From: Sphingopyxis panaciterrulae
GTDB lineage: Bacteria; Pseudomonadota; Alphaproteobacteria; Sphingomonadales; Sphingomonadaceae
Assembly: GCF_014199295.1 (NCBI RefSeq)
Contig: NZ_JACIJH010000002.1
Coordinates: 391,001-455,000 of the forward strand
Direction of reading: 5' to 3'
Length of the DNA stretch: 64,000 nt
Shown: piece after piece, positions 39,122 through 48,407 of the stretch
Layout of the letters: every line of letters starts with the position of its first letter
How positions within the stretch are numbered: the first letter of the stretch is position 1
The notes under the pieces: generated by a model
Seen by the model: the letters and a program-made list of their open reading frames with translations, nothing else
Database searches by the model: none
What the model was told of the DNA's origin: nothing
Made by a program: the position numbers and the translations under genes

Positions 39122-41311
39122 ATGAAGCAGGGCCTCTGGATGGCGGTCAGCCTTGGCGCCGTGGCCGCGAGCCTGCCCGTACAGGCGCAGGAAACGCTGG
39201 ATAGCGAGATCGTCGTCACCGCGCAGAAGCGCGAGCAGGCGCTGATCGATGTGCCGCAATCGGTCTCGGTGGTCAGCGGCGCGACGCTCGAACAGCAGCA
39301 GGCGGTGACCTTCCAGGACTTCGCCAAGCTCGTACCCGGCCTGCAGCTCGAACAGAGCAATGCCGGCGAGGGGCGTCTGGTGCTGCGCGGGATCAACACC
39401 GGCGGCGTCGCCTCGACCGTGGCAACCTATATCGACGAAACGCCTTTCGGCTCGTCGAGCGGGCAGAATAATGGCGCGATCCTCGCGGGCGAGTTCGACA
39501 CGTTCGACGTCGCGCGGGTCGAGGTGCTGCGCGGCCCGCAGGGGACGCTCTATGGCGCAAGCTCGCTCGGCGGCGTCGTCAAGTTCGTCACCAACCGCCC
39601 CGATCCCGATGCGTTCGAAGGCCGGGCGCGCGGCACGGCGGAATCGACGGACGGCGGCGACATGTCCTGGATGGGTCAGGCGCTGGTCAATCTGCCGCTG
39701 TCGGACAAGGCGGCGATCCGCGCCTCGGGTTTCTATCGATCCTATGGCGGCACTGTCGATTCGATCGGGACCGGCGGTTCGGACGTCGCAAAGAATATCA
39801 ACGATTCGAAAAGCTATGGCGGCCGCATTTCCGCCCTGATCGCACCGAGCGACAGTTTTTCCATCCGCCTGACCGCGCTGCTCCAGGACTTCGACAGCGA
39901 CGCGGCCGGCGTCGTCGACGTCGATCCGGCGACGCTGGGGCGGGTCACCGCGGGCCTTACGCAGTCGCAGTTCGTGCCCGAATTCACCAAGGTGAAATAC
40001 CGGCTCTACAACGGCACCCTCGACTGGGATCTCGGCTTTGCCGAACTGCTCTCCTCGACCAGCTATGCGGTCCAGGACGTGACGCTGCGCGACGATCTGA
40101 CCACCGCCTATGGCGCCGCGCTCGGCGTCCCCAGCGATATCGGGCTCGCGCAGATGACCAACCTGACCAAATGGACGCAGGAACTGCGGCTGCAATCGCC
40201 CGCGCACGAGACGTTCGAGTGGCTGCTCGGCGGCTATTACACGCACGAGAAGGGCGGCATCTTCCAGCGCATCGACCTGTTCACGCCGGGCACGCTGACC
40301 GTCGATCCGGACATGCCGCAGGTCGCGGACATCTTCACCACCTCGACCTACGAGGAATATGCCGCCTTCGCCAATGCGACGCTGCATGTCGGGCCGCGGT
40401 TCGACGTGACGCTCGGCGGCCGCTACAGCCACAACAGTCAGTTCGCCGATCAGGGCGGCACCGGGCTGCTCGCGCCGCCGGCGCTCGAATCGACCTCGTC
40501 GGAAAATGTCTTCACCTGGTCCGGGTCGGCCCGATACAAGGTGTCGGACACGGTCGCCCTCTATACGCGGGTCGCCAAGGGCTTCCGGCCCGGCGGTCCG
40601 AATCTGCTGCCGCCGGGCGTCCCGGCCGGCACGCCGCAGGCCTATGGCTCGGATTCGCTGATTAGCTATGAAGCGGGGATCAAGGCGGAGACCGCCGACC
40701 GGAGCTTCGCGATCGACGCCGCGGCCTTTCACATCGACTGGACCGATATTCAGTTGTTCACCGTCATCAACGGCTTCGGCCTCAACGCCAATGGCGGCAA
40801 GGCGAAGAGCGACGGCTTCGAATTCACCGCGACGCTAAGGCCCGCACGCGGCTTCGTCTTCTCGCTGAACGGCGCCTATACCAATGCGCGGCTCAAGGCC
40901 GATACCGACCCCAATGTCGGCGGCCTGTCGGGGGATCGCCTGCCCTTCACGCCGAAATTCAACTGGAACGCCAATGTCGACTATAGCTGGAGCCTCGGCG
41001 GCGACACCGAGGCCTATGTCGGCGCTTCGCTTCGCTCGCTGTCGAAGCAGCGGGCGAACTTCGACGGCGGGTTCGGGGCGCTGTACGGCGTCGACCGGCC
41101 CACGGTTCCCGCCTATGAGGTGATCGACCTGCGCGCCGGCCTCGACTTCGGCCGCTATTCGGTCGAGCTGTTCGCCAAGAATCTGGGGAACAGCCACGGC
41201 ATCACCGATGTCGCCACCGGCGGCGGCCTGCCTGTCGCGCCGGGCGGCGCGATCACCGCGGGCATCATCCGCCCGCGCACCATCGGCATCACGCTGGGCG
41301 CAGGGTTTTGA
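39122..41311 (+). CDS. TonB-dependent outer membrane receptor
   Basis: A 729-residue receptor: signal peptide (MKQGLWMAVSLGAVAASLPVQAQ), TonB box-like EIVVTAQKREQ, plug domain (about 40-160, with LVLRGINTGG and VEVLRGPQGTLYGASSLGG), then a beta-barrel ending in the C-terminal Phe of TLGAGF. Such receptors import bulky nutrients with energy from TonB. Its own promoter carries the motif shared with the XRE/serine hydrolase region. The flanking genes suggest a peptide or amino-acid conjugate as substrate. No siderophore genes are nearby. Confidence 0.92.
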   Translation: MKQGLWMAVSLGAVAASLPVQAQETLDSEIVVTAQKREQALIDVPQSVSVVSGATLEQQQAVTFQDFAKLVPGLQLEQSNAGEGRLVLRGINTGGVASTVATYIDETPFGSSSGQNNGAILAGEFDTFDVARVEVLRGPQGTLYGASSLGGVVKFVTNRPDPDAFEGRARGTAESTDGGDMSWMGQALVNLPLSDKAAIRASGFYRSYGGTVDSIGTGGSDVAKNINDSKSYGGRISALIAPSDSFSIRLTALLQDFDSDAAGVVDVDPATLGRVTAGLTQSQFVPEFTKVKYRLYNGTLDWDLGFAELLSSTSYAVQDVTLRDDLTTAYGAALGVPSDIGLAQMTNLTKWTQELRLQSPAHETFEWLLGGYYTHEKGGIFQRIDLFTPGTLTVDPDMPQVADIFTTSTYEEYAAFANATLHVGPRFDVTLGGRYSHNSQFADQGGTGLLAPPALESTSSENVFTWSGSARYKVSDTVALYTRVAKGFRPGGPNLLPPGVPAGTPQAYGSDSLISYEAGIKAETADRSFAIDAAAFHIDWTDIQLFTVINGFGLNANGGKAKSDGFEFTATLRPARGFVFSLNGAYTNARLKADTDPNVGGLSGDRLPFTPKFNWNANVDYSWSLGGDTEAYVGASLRSLSKQRANFDGGFGALYGVDRPTVPAYEVIDLRAGLDFGRYSVELFAKNLGNSHGITDVATGGGLPVAPGGAITAGIIRPRTIGITLGAGF

Positions 41312-41315
41312 CGCC

Positions 41316-42377
41316 ATGACCGTTCCGAAGGTGGCGCTGGCGCCGCATGGCATGACCGACACAGCCGCGCCGCGGCTACCGTACCCCTATCTGCTCTTCC
41401 TCGGTGACACGACGGAGCCGAGCTTCGCCAAGACCGCCTTCGGGCTCGCCGACTGGGCGGCCGACCGCTGCGTCGGCGAGACGGCGGCGCCGGGCTGCAC
41501 CGTCTCGACCGGGCTGCCGCGGCTGACCTCGGCCGAGGCGCAGGCCGCGGGCGCGCGCGCGCTGGTCATCGGCGTCGCCAATCAGGGCGGGGTGATCGGG
41601 GAAAGCTGGATCGCGGTGCTGGTCGAGGCGATGGAGGCGGGGCTCGACATCGTCAGCGGCCTTCATGCCCGCCTCGCCGACGTGCCCGCGCTCGCCGAGG
41701 CGGCCCGGCGCACCGGGCGGCGGCTGATCGACATACGCACCCCGCCGGCGGGCATTCCCGTCGGTACCGGGCGCAAGCGTAGCGGCAAGCGGCTGCTGAC
41801 GGTCGGCACCGACTGCGCGCTCGGCAAGAAATATACCGCGCTTGCGCTGCATCGCGCCTTCGCCGAGCGCGGCCTCGCCGTCGATTTCCGCGCCACCGGT
41901 CAGACCGGCATCATGATCGCGGGCGGCGGCATTCCGATGGACGCCGTCGTCTCCGACTTCGAGGCGGGGGCGGCGGAGATGTTGAGCCCCGACGCCGCGC
42001 CCGATCATTGGGACGTGATCGAGGGGCAGGGGTCGCTTTTCAATCCCGCCTATGCCGCGGTGTCGCTCGGGCTGCTCCACGGCAGCCAGCCCGACGTCTT
42101 CGTGGTCTGCCACGATCCGGCGCGCAAGGTCATCCTCGGCATGGAAAGTTTCGCGCTGCCCTCGGTCGAAGAGGTGATCGAACTGACGATCCGCCTCGGC
42201 AGCCGCACCAATCCTGCGATCCGCTGCGGCGGGGTCAGCCTCAACACCGCAAGCCTCGGCAGCGGCGAGGCCGAAGCGCTGCTCGGCGCGGAAAGCCGGC
42301 GGCTCGGGCTGCCGGTCGCCGACCCCATTCGTGGCGGAACCGCCTTCGCCGCGCTCGTCGAGGCGTGCCTCGCATGA
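41316..42377 (+). CDS. dgcN: DUF1611 protein, D-glutamate N-acetyltransferase DgcN-like
   Basis: A 353-residue DUF1611 protein. An N-terminal alpha/beta domain is followed by a P-loop-like NTPase-type domain with GTDCALGKK at 164-172 and GGGIPMDAVVSDF further on. In the dgcN-dgcA pathway described in marine Proteobacteria, DgcN acetylates D-Glu and DgcA racemises the product. Both genes are present here around the TonB receptor. It begins five bases after the receptor stop and overlaps the transporter gene by four bases. The catalytic assignment is inferred from family and context. Confidence 0.82.
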   Translation: MTVPKVALAPHGMTDTAAPRLPYPYLLFLGDTTEPSFAKTAFGLADWAADRCVGETAAPGCTVSTGLPRLTSAEAQAAGARALVIGVANQGGVIGESWIAVLVEAMEAGLDIVSGLHARLADVPALAEAARRTGRRLIDIRTPPAGIPVGTGRKRSGKRLLTVGTDCALGKKYTALALHRAFAERGLAVDFRATGQTGIMIAGGGIPMDAVVSDFEAGAAEMLSPDAAPDHWDVIEGQGSLFNPAYAAVSLGLLHGSQPDVFVVCHDPARKVILGMESFALPSVEEVIELTIRLGSRTNPAIRCGGVSLNTASLGSGEAEALLGAESRRLGLPVADPIRGGTAFAALVEACLA

Positions 42378-43510
42378 CCGCCGTGGCGGCCGGCGGCAGG
42401 GCGAGCTGGTTCCAGCGCTTCCTGCTGCCCGGTTTCGCGCTGAAGGCGGTCATCATCGGCGGCGGCTATGCGACCGGGCGCGAACTGGCCGAATATTTCG
42501 TGCCCGCGGGGCCGTGGGGCGGGCTCGCCGCGATGCTGCTCGCGACCGCGGTGTGGAGCCTCGTCGCCGCGCTGACCTTCGCACTGGCGCGGGCGCTGGG
42601 CGCCTATGACTATCGCGCCTTCTTCAAGGGGCTGCTCGGACCCGCGTGGGTGTTGTTCGAGGCCGCCTACATCATCTTCGTCATCCTGATCCTTGCGGTG
42701 TTCGGCGCCGCGGCGGGCGCGATCGGCGCCGCGACCTTCGGCTGGCCCGAACCGGTGGGGTCGGCGCTGCTCGCGCTGCTGATCGTCGCGGTCACCGCGC
42801 GCGGAACGGGGGTGGTCGAGCAGATGTTCAAATATGTCTCGATCCTGCTCTACACCGTCTATGCGCTGTTCCTGATCCTCGCGCTCGCGCGCTTCGGCGG
42901 GCTGATCGGGCAGGGGTTCGCCGATGCGCCGCCGCCGTCGGGCGACTGGATGACCGGCGGGCTGACCTATGCGAGCTACAATATCGTCGGCGCGGTCGTG
43001 ATCCTGCCGGTGCTGCGTCATCTGACGAGCCGGCGCGACGCGCTGGTCGCGGGGCTGATCGCGGGGCCGCTGTCTATGCTGCCCGCGATCCTCTTCTTCG
43101 TCGCGATGATGGCCTTCTATCCCGCGATCGGCGCCGAGGTGCTGCCCTCCGACTATCTGCTCCGCCAGATGGAGGTGCCGGGCTTTCACATCCTGTTCCA
43201 GGTCATGATCTTCGCCGCGCTGCTCGAAAGCGGCGCGGGGGCGGTCCATGCGATCAACGAGCGTATTTCGGGCGCGGTCGAGAGCCGCGGGCATGCGCCG
43301 CTGGGGATCGGGGCGCGGGCGCTGATCGGCGCCGCGATCCTGACCGGCTGCATGTTCGTCGCGGGTGCGATCGGCCTCGTCGACCTGATCGCCAGCGGCT
43401 ACCGCTTCCTCGCCTGGCTGTTCCTCGCCGTCTATCTCGCGCCGTTGCTGACCATCGGCACGTGGCGCCTGCTGCGCCGTCCTCCCATGCTTCAGGAGAA
43501 TGTGTCATGA
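42374..43510 (+). CDS. YkvI-family (LeuT-fold) membrane transporter
   Basis: A 378-residue inner-membrane protein with about ten membrane helices. The opening RFLLPGFALKAVIIGGGYATGRELAEYF, with a glycine-rich break in helix 1, resembles COG3949/YkvI proteins of the APC/LeuT superfamily. These are uncharacterised but probably take up amino acids or similar solutes with Na+ or H+. ATGA overlaps couple it to the DgcN-like gene upstream and the second serine hydrolase downstream. In this locus it would import the peptide, D-amino acid or a product. Confidence 0.78.
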   Translation: MTAVAAGGRASWFQRFLLPGFALKAVIIGGGYATGRELAEYFVPAGPWGGLAAMLLATAVWSLVAALTFALARALGAYDYRAFFKGLLGPAWVLFEAAYIIFVILILAVFGAAAGAIGAATFGWPEPVGSALLALLIVAVTARGTGVVEQMFKYVSILLYTVYALFLILALARFGGLIGQGFADAPPPSGDWMTGGLTYASYNIVGAVVILPVLRHLTSRRDALVAGLIAGPLSMLPAILFFVAMMAFYPAIGAEVLPSDYLLRQMEVPGFHILFQVMIFAALLESGAGAVHAINERISGAVESRGHAPLGIGARALIGAAILTGCMFVAGAIGLVDLIASGYRFLAWLFLAVYLAPLLTIGTWRLLRRPPMLQENVS

Positions 43511-45084
43511 AAGCCCTGCATATGCTCGCCGCATCGCTGTCGCTCGCGTTCGCGGCGCCGGCCTTTGCCGAACCGCCCGCCGATATTGGCGAAAGTGTCG
43601 AGGCGCTGCGGCAGAAGATCGGCGCGGTCGGCGTGTCGATCGCGATCGTCGAGGACGGCAAGACCACCCTCGCGCGCGGCTGGGGCCCGCGCAAGCTCGG
43701 CGAGACGGCGCCGGTCGATGCCGAGACGCTGTTCCAGACCGGGTCGACCGGCAAGGCGATGACGGTCGCGGCGCTCGCGATCCTCGTCGACCAGGGCAGG
43801 ATCGCATGGGACGATCCGGTCATCCAGCACATGCCCTGGTTCCGCATGTACGATCCGTGGGTGACGCGCGAGATGACGATCCGCGACCTGCTCGTCCACC
43901 GCAGCGGACTGGGGCTGGGGCAGGGCGACCTGATGTTCGTGCCGCGCACCAACCTGACCCGCCGGCAGACGGTCGAACGCGTCGCGTACCTCAAGCCCAA
44001 GACCAGTTTCCGCTCGGCCTATGCCTATGACAATATCCTCTATGCGGTCGCCGGCCAGCTCATCGAGGAGGTCACGGGGCAGCGCTGGGAAGAGTATATG
44101 CGCGACCATGTGCTGCGCGCGGGCGGGATGAAGAATGCCACCGCCGACAGCGAGGACCGCTTCCGCACCGCCAACCGGAGCTGGCCGCACGCGCGTCTGT
44201 CGGGCGCCTTGCGCGGCCTCGGGCCGCAGCAGGTGCTCGACGAGCGCGACGAGCTCGGCCGCAACGGCGCCCCGGCGGGCGGGCTCGCGCTCAGCGCCGA
44301 GGATATGGCGACCTGGCTCAAGATCCAGCTCGCGCACGGCGCGCTGCCGACCGGCGGCCGGCTGTTCAGCGAGGAGCAGGCGAAGCAGATGTGGACGCCG
44401 GTGACGCCGATGCCGATCACCCCGCTTCCCGACAGCCTGAAGCCCGCGCAGCCGCAGCAGCAGAGCTATGCGCTCGGCTGGCAGGTGCAGGATTATCGCG
44501 GCCACCGCATCGTCCAGCACAGCGGCGGCGTCTTCGGATCGATCACCCGCGTCGTGATGATCCCCGACCGGAATGCCGGCTTCGCGATCATGATGAACAG
44601 CGAGGACAGCGGGATGATTCTCGGCCTGACCTATGAGCTGCTCGACCATTATCTGGACCAGCCCGATTTCGGCTGGCCGACCAAGTGGCAGGACTGGTTC
44701 GAGGCGCGGCTCGCCGACGGCAAGGCCTATCTCGAACAGACGCAGGCGTCGCCCGCGAAAATCGGGCCGTCGCTCGACCTTGCGCGTTACGCGGGGCGCT
44801 ATCGCGATCCCTGGTATGGCGATGTGGTGATTGGATCGACGGCCAAGGGGCTGACGATCGACTTCACCTCGACCCCGCGCATGGCGGGGCGATTGAAGCA
44901 TTGGCAATATGACAGCTTCGTCACCGATTTCGACGATCCGGCGATCGAGCCCGCCTATGTGACCTTCGCGCTCGACGCCGACGGCAAGGTCACGCGCGTG
45001 ACGATGAAGCCGGTAAGCAAGATCGCCGATTTCAGTTGGGATTATCAGGACCTCGACCTGAAACCCGTGGAGGATAAGAAGTGA
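43507..45084 (+). CDS. secreted serine hydrolase, beta-lactamase fold with C-terminal DUF3471-like domain
   Basis: A 525-residue periplasmic hydrolase: signal peptide MKALHMLAASLSLAFAAPAFA, SxxK nucleophile Ser80-Lys83 (GSTGK), YDN motif in AYAYDNILYAVAG, and the third motif HSGG (QHSGGVFG). A C-terminal domain (about 410-520) looks like DUF3471, a lipocalin-like appendage of such enzymes. It differs from the first hydrolase in lacking membrane segments. Likely substrates are D-amino-acid peptides or amides. It overlaps both neighbours by four bases. Confidence 0.87.
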   Translation: MKALHMLAASLSLAFAAPAFAEPPADIGESVEALRQKIGAVGVSIAIVEDGKTTLARGWGPRKLGETAPVDAETLFQTGSTGKAMTVAALAILVDQGRIAWDDPVIQHMPWFRMYDPWVTREMTIRDLLVHRSGLGLGQGDLMFVPRTNLTRRQTVERVAYLKPKTSFRSAYAYDNILYAVAGQLIEEVTGQRWEEYMRDHVLRAGGMKNATADSEDRFRTANRSWPHARLSGALRGLGPQQVLDERDELGRNGAPAGGLALSAEDMATWLKIQLAHGALPTGGRLFSEEQAKQMWTPVTPMPITPLPDSLKPAQPQQQSYALGWQVQDYRGHRIVQHSGGVFGSITRVVMIPDRNAGFAIMMNSEDSGMILGLTYELLDHYLDQPDFGWPTKWQDWFEARLADGKAYLEQTQASPAKIGPSLDLARYAGRYRDPWYGDVVIGSTAKGLTIDFTSTPRMAGRLKHWQYDSFVTDFDDPAIEPAYVTFALDADGKVTRVTMKPVSKIADFSWDYQDLDLKPVEDKK

Positions 45085-46265
45085 AGACCATCGCGCTCCT
45101 GCTCGCCGTCCCCGCGCTCGCGTCCTGCACGGCGGGCGACGCGCCGCCGGCGGCCGAAGCGCCGCTGCACGGCCGGCTGCTGACGCTCGACACCCATCTC
45201 GACACGCCGATGCATTTCGAGCGCGCCGGGTGGAACTTCGCCGACCGGCACGAGCTCGCGACCGACCTGTCGCAGCTCGACATCCCGCGGATGAAGGACG
45301 GCAATCTCGATGGCGGCTTCTTCGCCATCTACACCGAACAGGGGTCGCTGACCGCCGAGGGCTATGCCGCCGCGCTCGCGCACGCCCGCAAGCGGTCGGA
45401 CGAGATCGACCGGATGGTCGCCGACAATGCCGGCGTCATCGGCGCCGCGCGCACCGCGGACGATGCGCGGCGGCTGAACAAGGAAGGCAAGCTGATCGCC
45501 TTCAAGTCGATGGAGAACAGCTACCCGCTCGGGCTCGATCTGTCGCTGCTCAAGGAATTCTACGAGCGTGGCGTGCGGCTCGCGGGCCCGGTGCACGGGC
45601 TGAACAACCAGTTCGCCGACAGCGCGACCGACAAGCCGAAATGGAACGGCCTCAGTCCGCTCGGCAGGCAGTGGGTCGCCGAAATGAACCGGCTCGGCAT
45701 CGTCATCGACGCGAGCCATTCGTCCGACGCGACCTTCGACCAGCTTCTCGCGCTGTCGAAATATCCGATCCTGCTCTCGCATTCGAGCCTGCGTTCGGCG
45801 CACGATCATCCGCGCAACCTCGACGAGGGGCGGCTGAAGGCGCTTGCGGCAAAGGGCGGCGCGATGTGCATTTCGACCATCTATATGTCGGAGATGAACA
45901 TGTCGCCCGAGCGCGCGAAGCTGTTCGGCGAATATGAGCATATCGGCGAGATGACGCCCGAGGCGCAGGCCGAACTCACCCACCAGTGGCGCGAACTCGA
46001 CAAGAGCGAGCAGATGTGGGCGGCCGATTTCGAAGATTATATGACGATGGTGCTGCGCGCGATCGAGGTCGGCGGCGTCGACCATATCTGCTTCGGCGCC
46101 GACTGGGACGGCGGCGGCGGTCTACCGGGCATTGCGGACATATCGGCGCTGCCAAAGGTCACCGAGCGGCTCAAGCAGGCCGGCTATTCGGACGCCGACC
46201 TCGAAAAGATGTGGAGCGGCAACATCCTCCGCGTCCTCGCGGCGCAGGGGAAGGTTTCAGACTGA
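45081..46265 (+). CDS. membrane dipeptidase (renal dipeptidase family M19), lipoprotein, GTG start
   Basis: A 394-residue zinc dipeptidase. A lipobox (LASC, Cys at residue 15 or 16) anchors it to a membrane. Metal and substrate residues are visible: HLD in DTHLDTPMH, Glu in FKSMENSY, His in DASHSSD and in LSHSSLRSAHDHPRN, and Asp in GADWDGGGG. M19 enzymes accept dipeptides with a C-terminal D-residue, such as L-Ala-D-Glu, which fits the locus. A GTG at 45081 overlaps the previous stop. It is the last gene of the unit. Confidence 0.92.
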   Translation: MKTIALLLAVPALASCTAGDAPPAAEAPLHGRLLTLDTHLDTPMHFERAGWNFADRHELATDLSQLDIPRMKDGNLDGGFFAIYTEQGSLTAEGYAAALAHARKRSDEIDRMVADNAGVIGAARTADDARRLNKEGKLIAFKSMENSYPLGLDLSLLKEFYERGVRLAGPVHGLNNQFADSATDKPKWNGLSPLGRQWVAEMNRLGIVIDASHSSDATFDQLLALSKYPILLSHSSLRSAHDHPRNLDEGRLKALAAKGGAMCISTIYMSEMNMSPERAKLFGEYEHIGEMTPEAQAELTHQWRELDKSEQMWAADFEDYMTMVLRAIEVGGVDHICFGADWDGGGGLPGIADISALPKVTERLKQAGYSDADLEKMWSGNILRVLAAQGKVSD

Positions 46266-46274
46266 CCTCTATGT

Positions 46275-46460
46275 CCGTTCGTGTCTCGACTTCGCTCGAC
46301 ACGAACGGGAAGGGGGGACAGATTTAGAGCGCCATGCGTTAAATCTGCATCATCTTTTCTTCCGTTCGTGCTGAGCTTGCCGAAGCACTGTCCTTCCTCT
46401 TGCGGCGCCAAAAGAAAGAACGACCCTTCGACAAGCTCAGAGCCTGCCCCCGCGGAGGCG
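46275..46460. repeat. compound intergenic repeat region (family A plus a related GCTGAGCTTG palindrome)
   Basis: CCGTTCGTGTC (46275-46285) pairs with GACACGAACGG (46298-46308). The TTAGAGC leader copy follows at 46324-46355. Then a longer imperfect palindrome has arms at 46363-46389 (GTGCTGAGCTTGCCGAAGCA) and about 46434-46442 (TTCGACAAGCTCAG). The 259-base gap between the dipeptidase and the ACT-like gene holds little else. Confidence 0.75.
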
Positions 46461-46524
46461 GGGGGCGAACGGTTCAGATCAACCGCACGCCGCTCTGAGC
46501 CCGCCGCACGCAAGGACGCGATCG

Positions 46525-46758
46525 TCAGGCCGTCCCCTCCCACTCGACCGCCGCCACCGCGACCGCTTCGCCCAGCTTGGCGGCGATCACCGCGGCCTGC
46601 TGCGGGGCGAGGCCGGCGACCGCGACCTCGATCCGCATCCAGCCCTGGTCGCGTTCGGCGGACAGGCCTGCGGGGATGATCGCGCGCTGCGCGAAGAAGC
46701 CGGCGACGCGCGCCAGCGACTGCGGATCGGCGAGCGCGTCGATGCGGAAGCGGTGCAT
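46525..46758 (-). CDS. small ACT-like domain protein
   Basis: A 77-residue protein whose sequence (HRFRIDALADPQSLARVAGFFAQR, then MRIEVAVAGL) resembles the beta-alpha-beta pattern of ACT domains or small acetolactate synthase regulatory subunits of the IlvM type. No ALS large subunit is nearby. Its ATG follows directly after the stop of the leucine-dehydrogenase-like gene (TGAATG), implying translational coupling. It could be an amino-acid-sensing partner of that enzyme. Confidence 0.6.
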   Translation of the reverse strand: MHRFRIDALADPQSLARVAGFFAQRAIIPAGLSAERDQGWMRIEVAVAGLAPQQAAVIAAKLGEAVAVAAVEWEGTA

Positions 46759-47811
46759 TCAGGCGGCGACCCGCTGCGCGCCCGCGATGGCCTCTTCGGC
46801 CATTTCGTCGGCGACGACCGCCGGCGAGCGTCCCTCCCGCGCTGCGCGGGCGAGCAGGTCGGCGACGCGCGGCGCGATCGCGCCGACGCGGACTTCGACG
46901 TCGCTCTCGTCCTCGCCCAGATATTCGGCGGATACGCTGATGATGCCGCCCGCGTTGGCCACATAGTCGGGAACATAGGCGATGTCGCGGTCGAGCAGCA
47001 GGTCGGCGACCTCGGGGCTGGCGAGCTGGTTGTTCGCGGCGCCGCAGACGAGGCGCGCCTTGAGCCGGCCGACGCCGTCCCGGTCGAGCGCGCCGCCGAG
47101 CGCGCAGGGGGCGAAGATATCGGCCTCGACCCCGGCGATCTCGTCGACCCCGACGACCGCGGCGCCGTGGACCGCGCTCAGCCGGTCGCGCCGCGCCGGG
47201 CTCGGGTCGGCGACGACCAGCCGCGCGCCGGCGGCTGCGAGGCGGCGGCAGAGCTCGGCGCCGACATTGCCGGTGCCCTGCACCGCCACGGTCAGCCCGG
47301 CCAGCTCGCTGCCGAGCGCGAAGCCAGCAGCGGCGCGCATCGATTCGAACACGCCCTTCGCGGTCCATGGCGACGGATCGCCGCCCGCGCGTCCCTTCGC
47401 CGGGGGCAGCCCCGCGACGTGGCGCGAAACGCTCGCGATCTCCTGCATGTCGGCGACGGTGGTGCCGACATCCTCGGCGGTCACATAGAGCCCGCCCAGT
47501 GCCTCAACGGCGCGGCCGAAGGCGCGGAACAGTTTCGTGCGATCGAATTCGCCTGCGGGCCGGCGCAGCACCGCCTTGGCGCCGCCCAGCGGCAGGCCGG
47601 CGAGGGCATTTTTGTAGCTCATCCCCTCGGCGAGCCGCATCGCATCGGCAAAGGCCGCGTCGAAGTCGGGATAGGACCAGAAACGGCACCCGCCCGCGCC
47701 CGGGCCCAGCGCGGTCGAATGGATGACGATCACCCCGTCGAGCCCGGCCTCGGCGTCGTAAAGGCGCACGCATTCGACCGGCGGGGTCAGGCGGGTGGGA
47801 CGGGAAACCAT
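46759..47811 (-). CDS. Glu/Leu/Phe/Val dehydrogenase family protein, leucine dehydrogenase-like
   Basis: A 350-residue NAD-dependent amino acid dehydrogenase. N-terminal GPGAGGCRFW and the Lys-containing EGMSYKNALAGLPLGGAKA are the substrate site. VQGTGNVGAELCRRL is the nucleotide fold. It has the length of leucine/valine rather than glutamate dehydrogenases. Start 47811 is set by AAGGAGAG. It deaminates a branched-chain or aromatic L-amino acid to the 2-oxo acid. It is divergent from an Lrp regulator, which probably controls it. Confidence 0.9.
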   Translation of the reverse strand: MVSRPTRLTPPVECVRLYDAEAGLDGVIVIHSTALGPGAGGCRFWSYPDFDAAFADAMRLAEGMSYKNALAGLPLGGAKAVLRRPAGEFDRTKLFRAFGRAVEALGGLYVTAEDVGTTVADMQEIASVSRHVAGLPPAKGRAGGDPSPWTAKGVFESMRAAAGFALGSELAGLTVAVQGTGNVGAELCRRLAAAGARLVVADPSPARRDRLSAVHGAAVVGVDEIAGVEADIFAPCALGGALDRDGVGRLKARLVCGAANNQLASPEVADLLLDRDIAYVPDYVANAGGIISVSAEYLGEDESDVEVRVGAIAPRVADLLARAAREGRSPAVVADEMAEEAIAGAQRVAA

Positions 47812-47939
47812 CGAATCTCTCCTTGCAGTCGGCGAGACGATTGATCGCATGCCCGGGTGGAACAAACTTGCTCGCTTTTGCGGCCCCGATCGCGAAGTTC
47901 GGGATTTTCCGACCCATATTTATCAGCTATCGGGAAGGA

Positions 47940-48404
47940 ATGACCGATCTTGATCCGTTCGAGGTAAAAATTCTTCGCGAACTGCAGCGCGATGCGAGCC
48001 AGACCACGGCCGAGATCGCCGAGCGCGTCGGCCTGTCGGTGTCGCCCTGCTGGCGGCGCATCGACCGGCTCGAACGCGAGGGCTATGTGCGCAAGCGCGT
48101 CGCGATCCTCGACCGGCGCAAGGTCGGGCTCAACGCCCATGTCTTCGCGCAGGTGAAGCTCAACGCCCACGGTCGCGCCAATCTCGACGAGTTCAGCGCG
48201 GCGATCCGCGGCTTTCCCGAGGTGCTCGACGCCTATGTGCTGATGGGCACGACCGACTTCATGCTGCGGATCGTCGCCGAGGACATCGACGCCTATGAGC
48301 GGTTCTTCTTCGACCAGCTCAGCAAATTGCCCGGCGTGCAGGAAATCAATTCGACCGTCGCGCTGTCGGAGATCAAGGCGACCACCGAGCTGCCGCTGCG
48401 ATAG
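47940..48404 (+). CDS. Lrp/AsnC family regulator
   Basis: A 154-residue regulator with an N-terminal HTH (about 5-60; TTAEIAERVGLSVSPCWRRIDRLE) and a RAM/ACT-like effector domain (about 70-145). The start at 47940 follows GGAAGG. It is transcribed away from the leucine-dehydrogenase-type gene from a shared 128-base gap, so it likely responds to leucine or a similar amino acid to control that enzyme. Its end is three bases from the convergent ProC-like gene. Confidence 0.93.
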   Translation: MTDLDPFEVKILRELQRDASQTTAEIAERVGLSVSPCWRRIDRLEREGYVRKRVAILDRRKVGLNAHVFAQVKLNAHGRANLDEFSAAIRGFPEVLDAYVLMGTTDFMLRIVAEDIDAYERFFFDQLSKLPGVQEINSTVALSEIKATTELPLR

Positions 48405-48407
48405 AGC

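Noticed and set aside
37967..40732. A 921-codon open frame on the minus strand
   Set aside because: It covers both the DgcA-like gene and the TonB receptor in antisense; both have strong family motifs and the frame has none.
39122..41311. Siderophore receptor
   Set aside because: No siderophore biosynthesis or Fur-box-like sequence was seen nearby; the operon context points to peptide or amino acid use.
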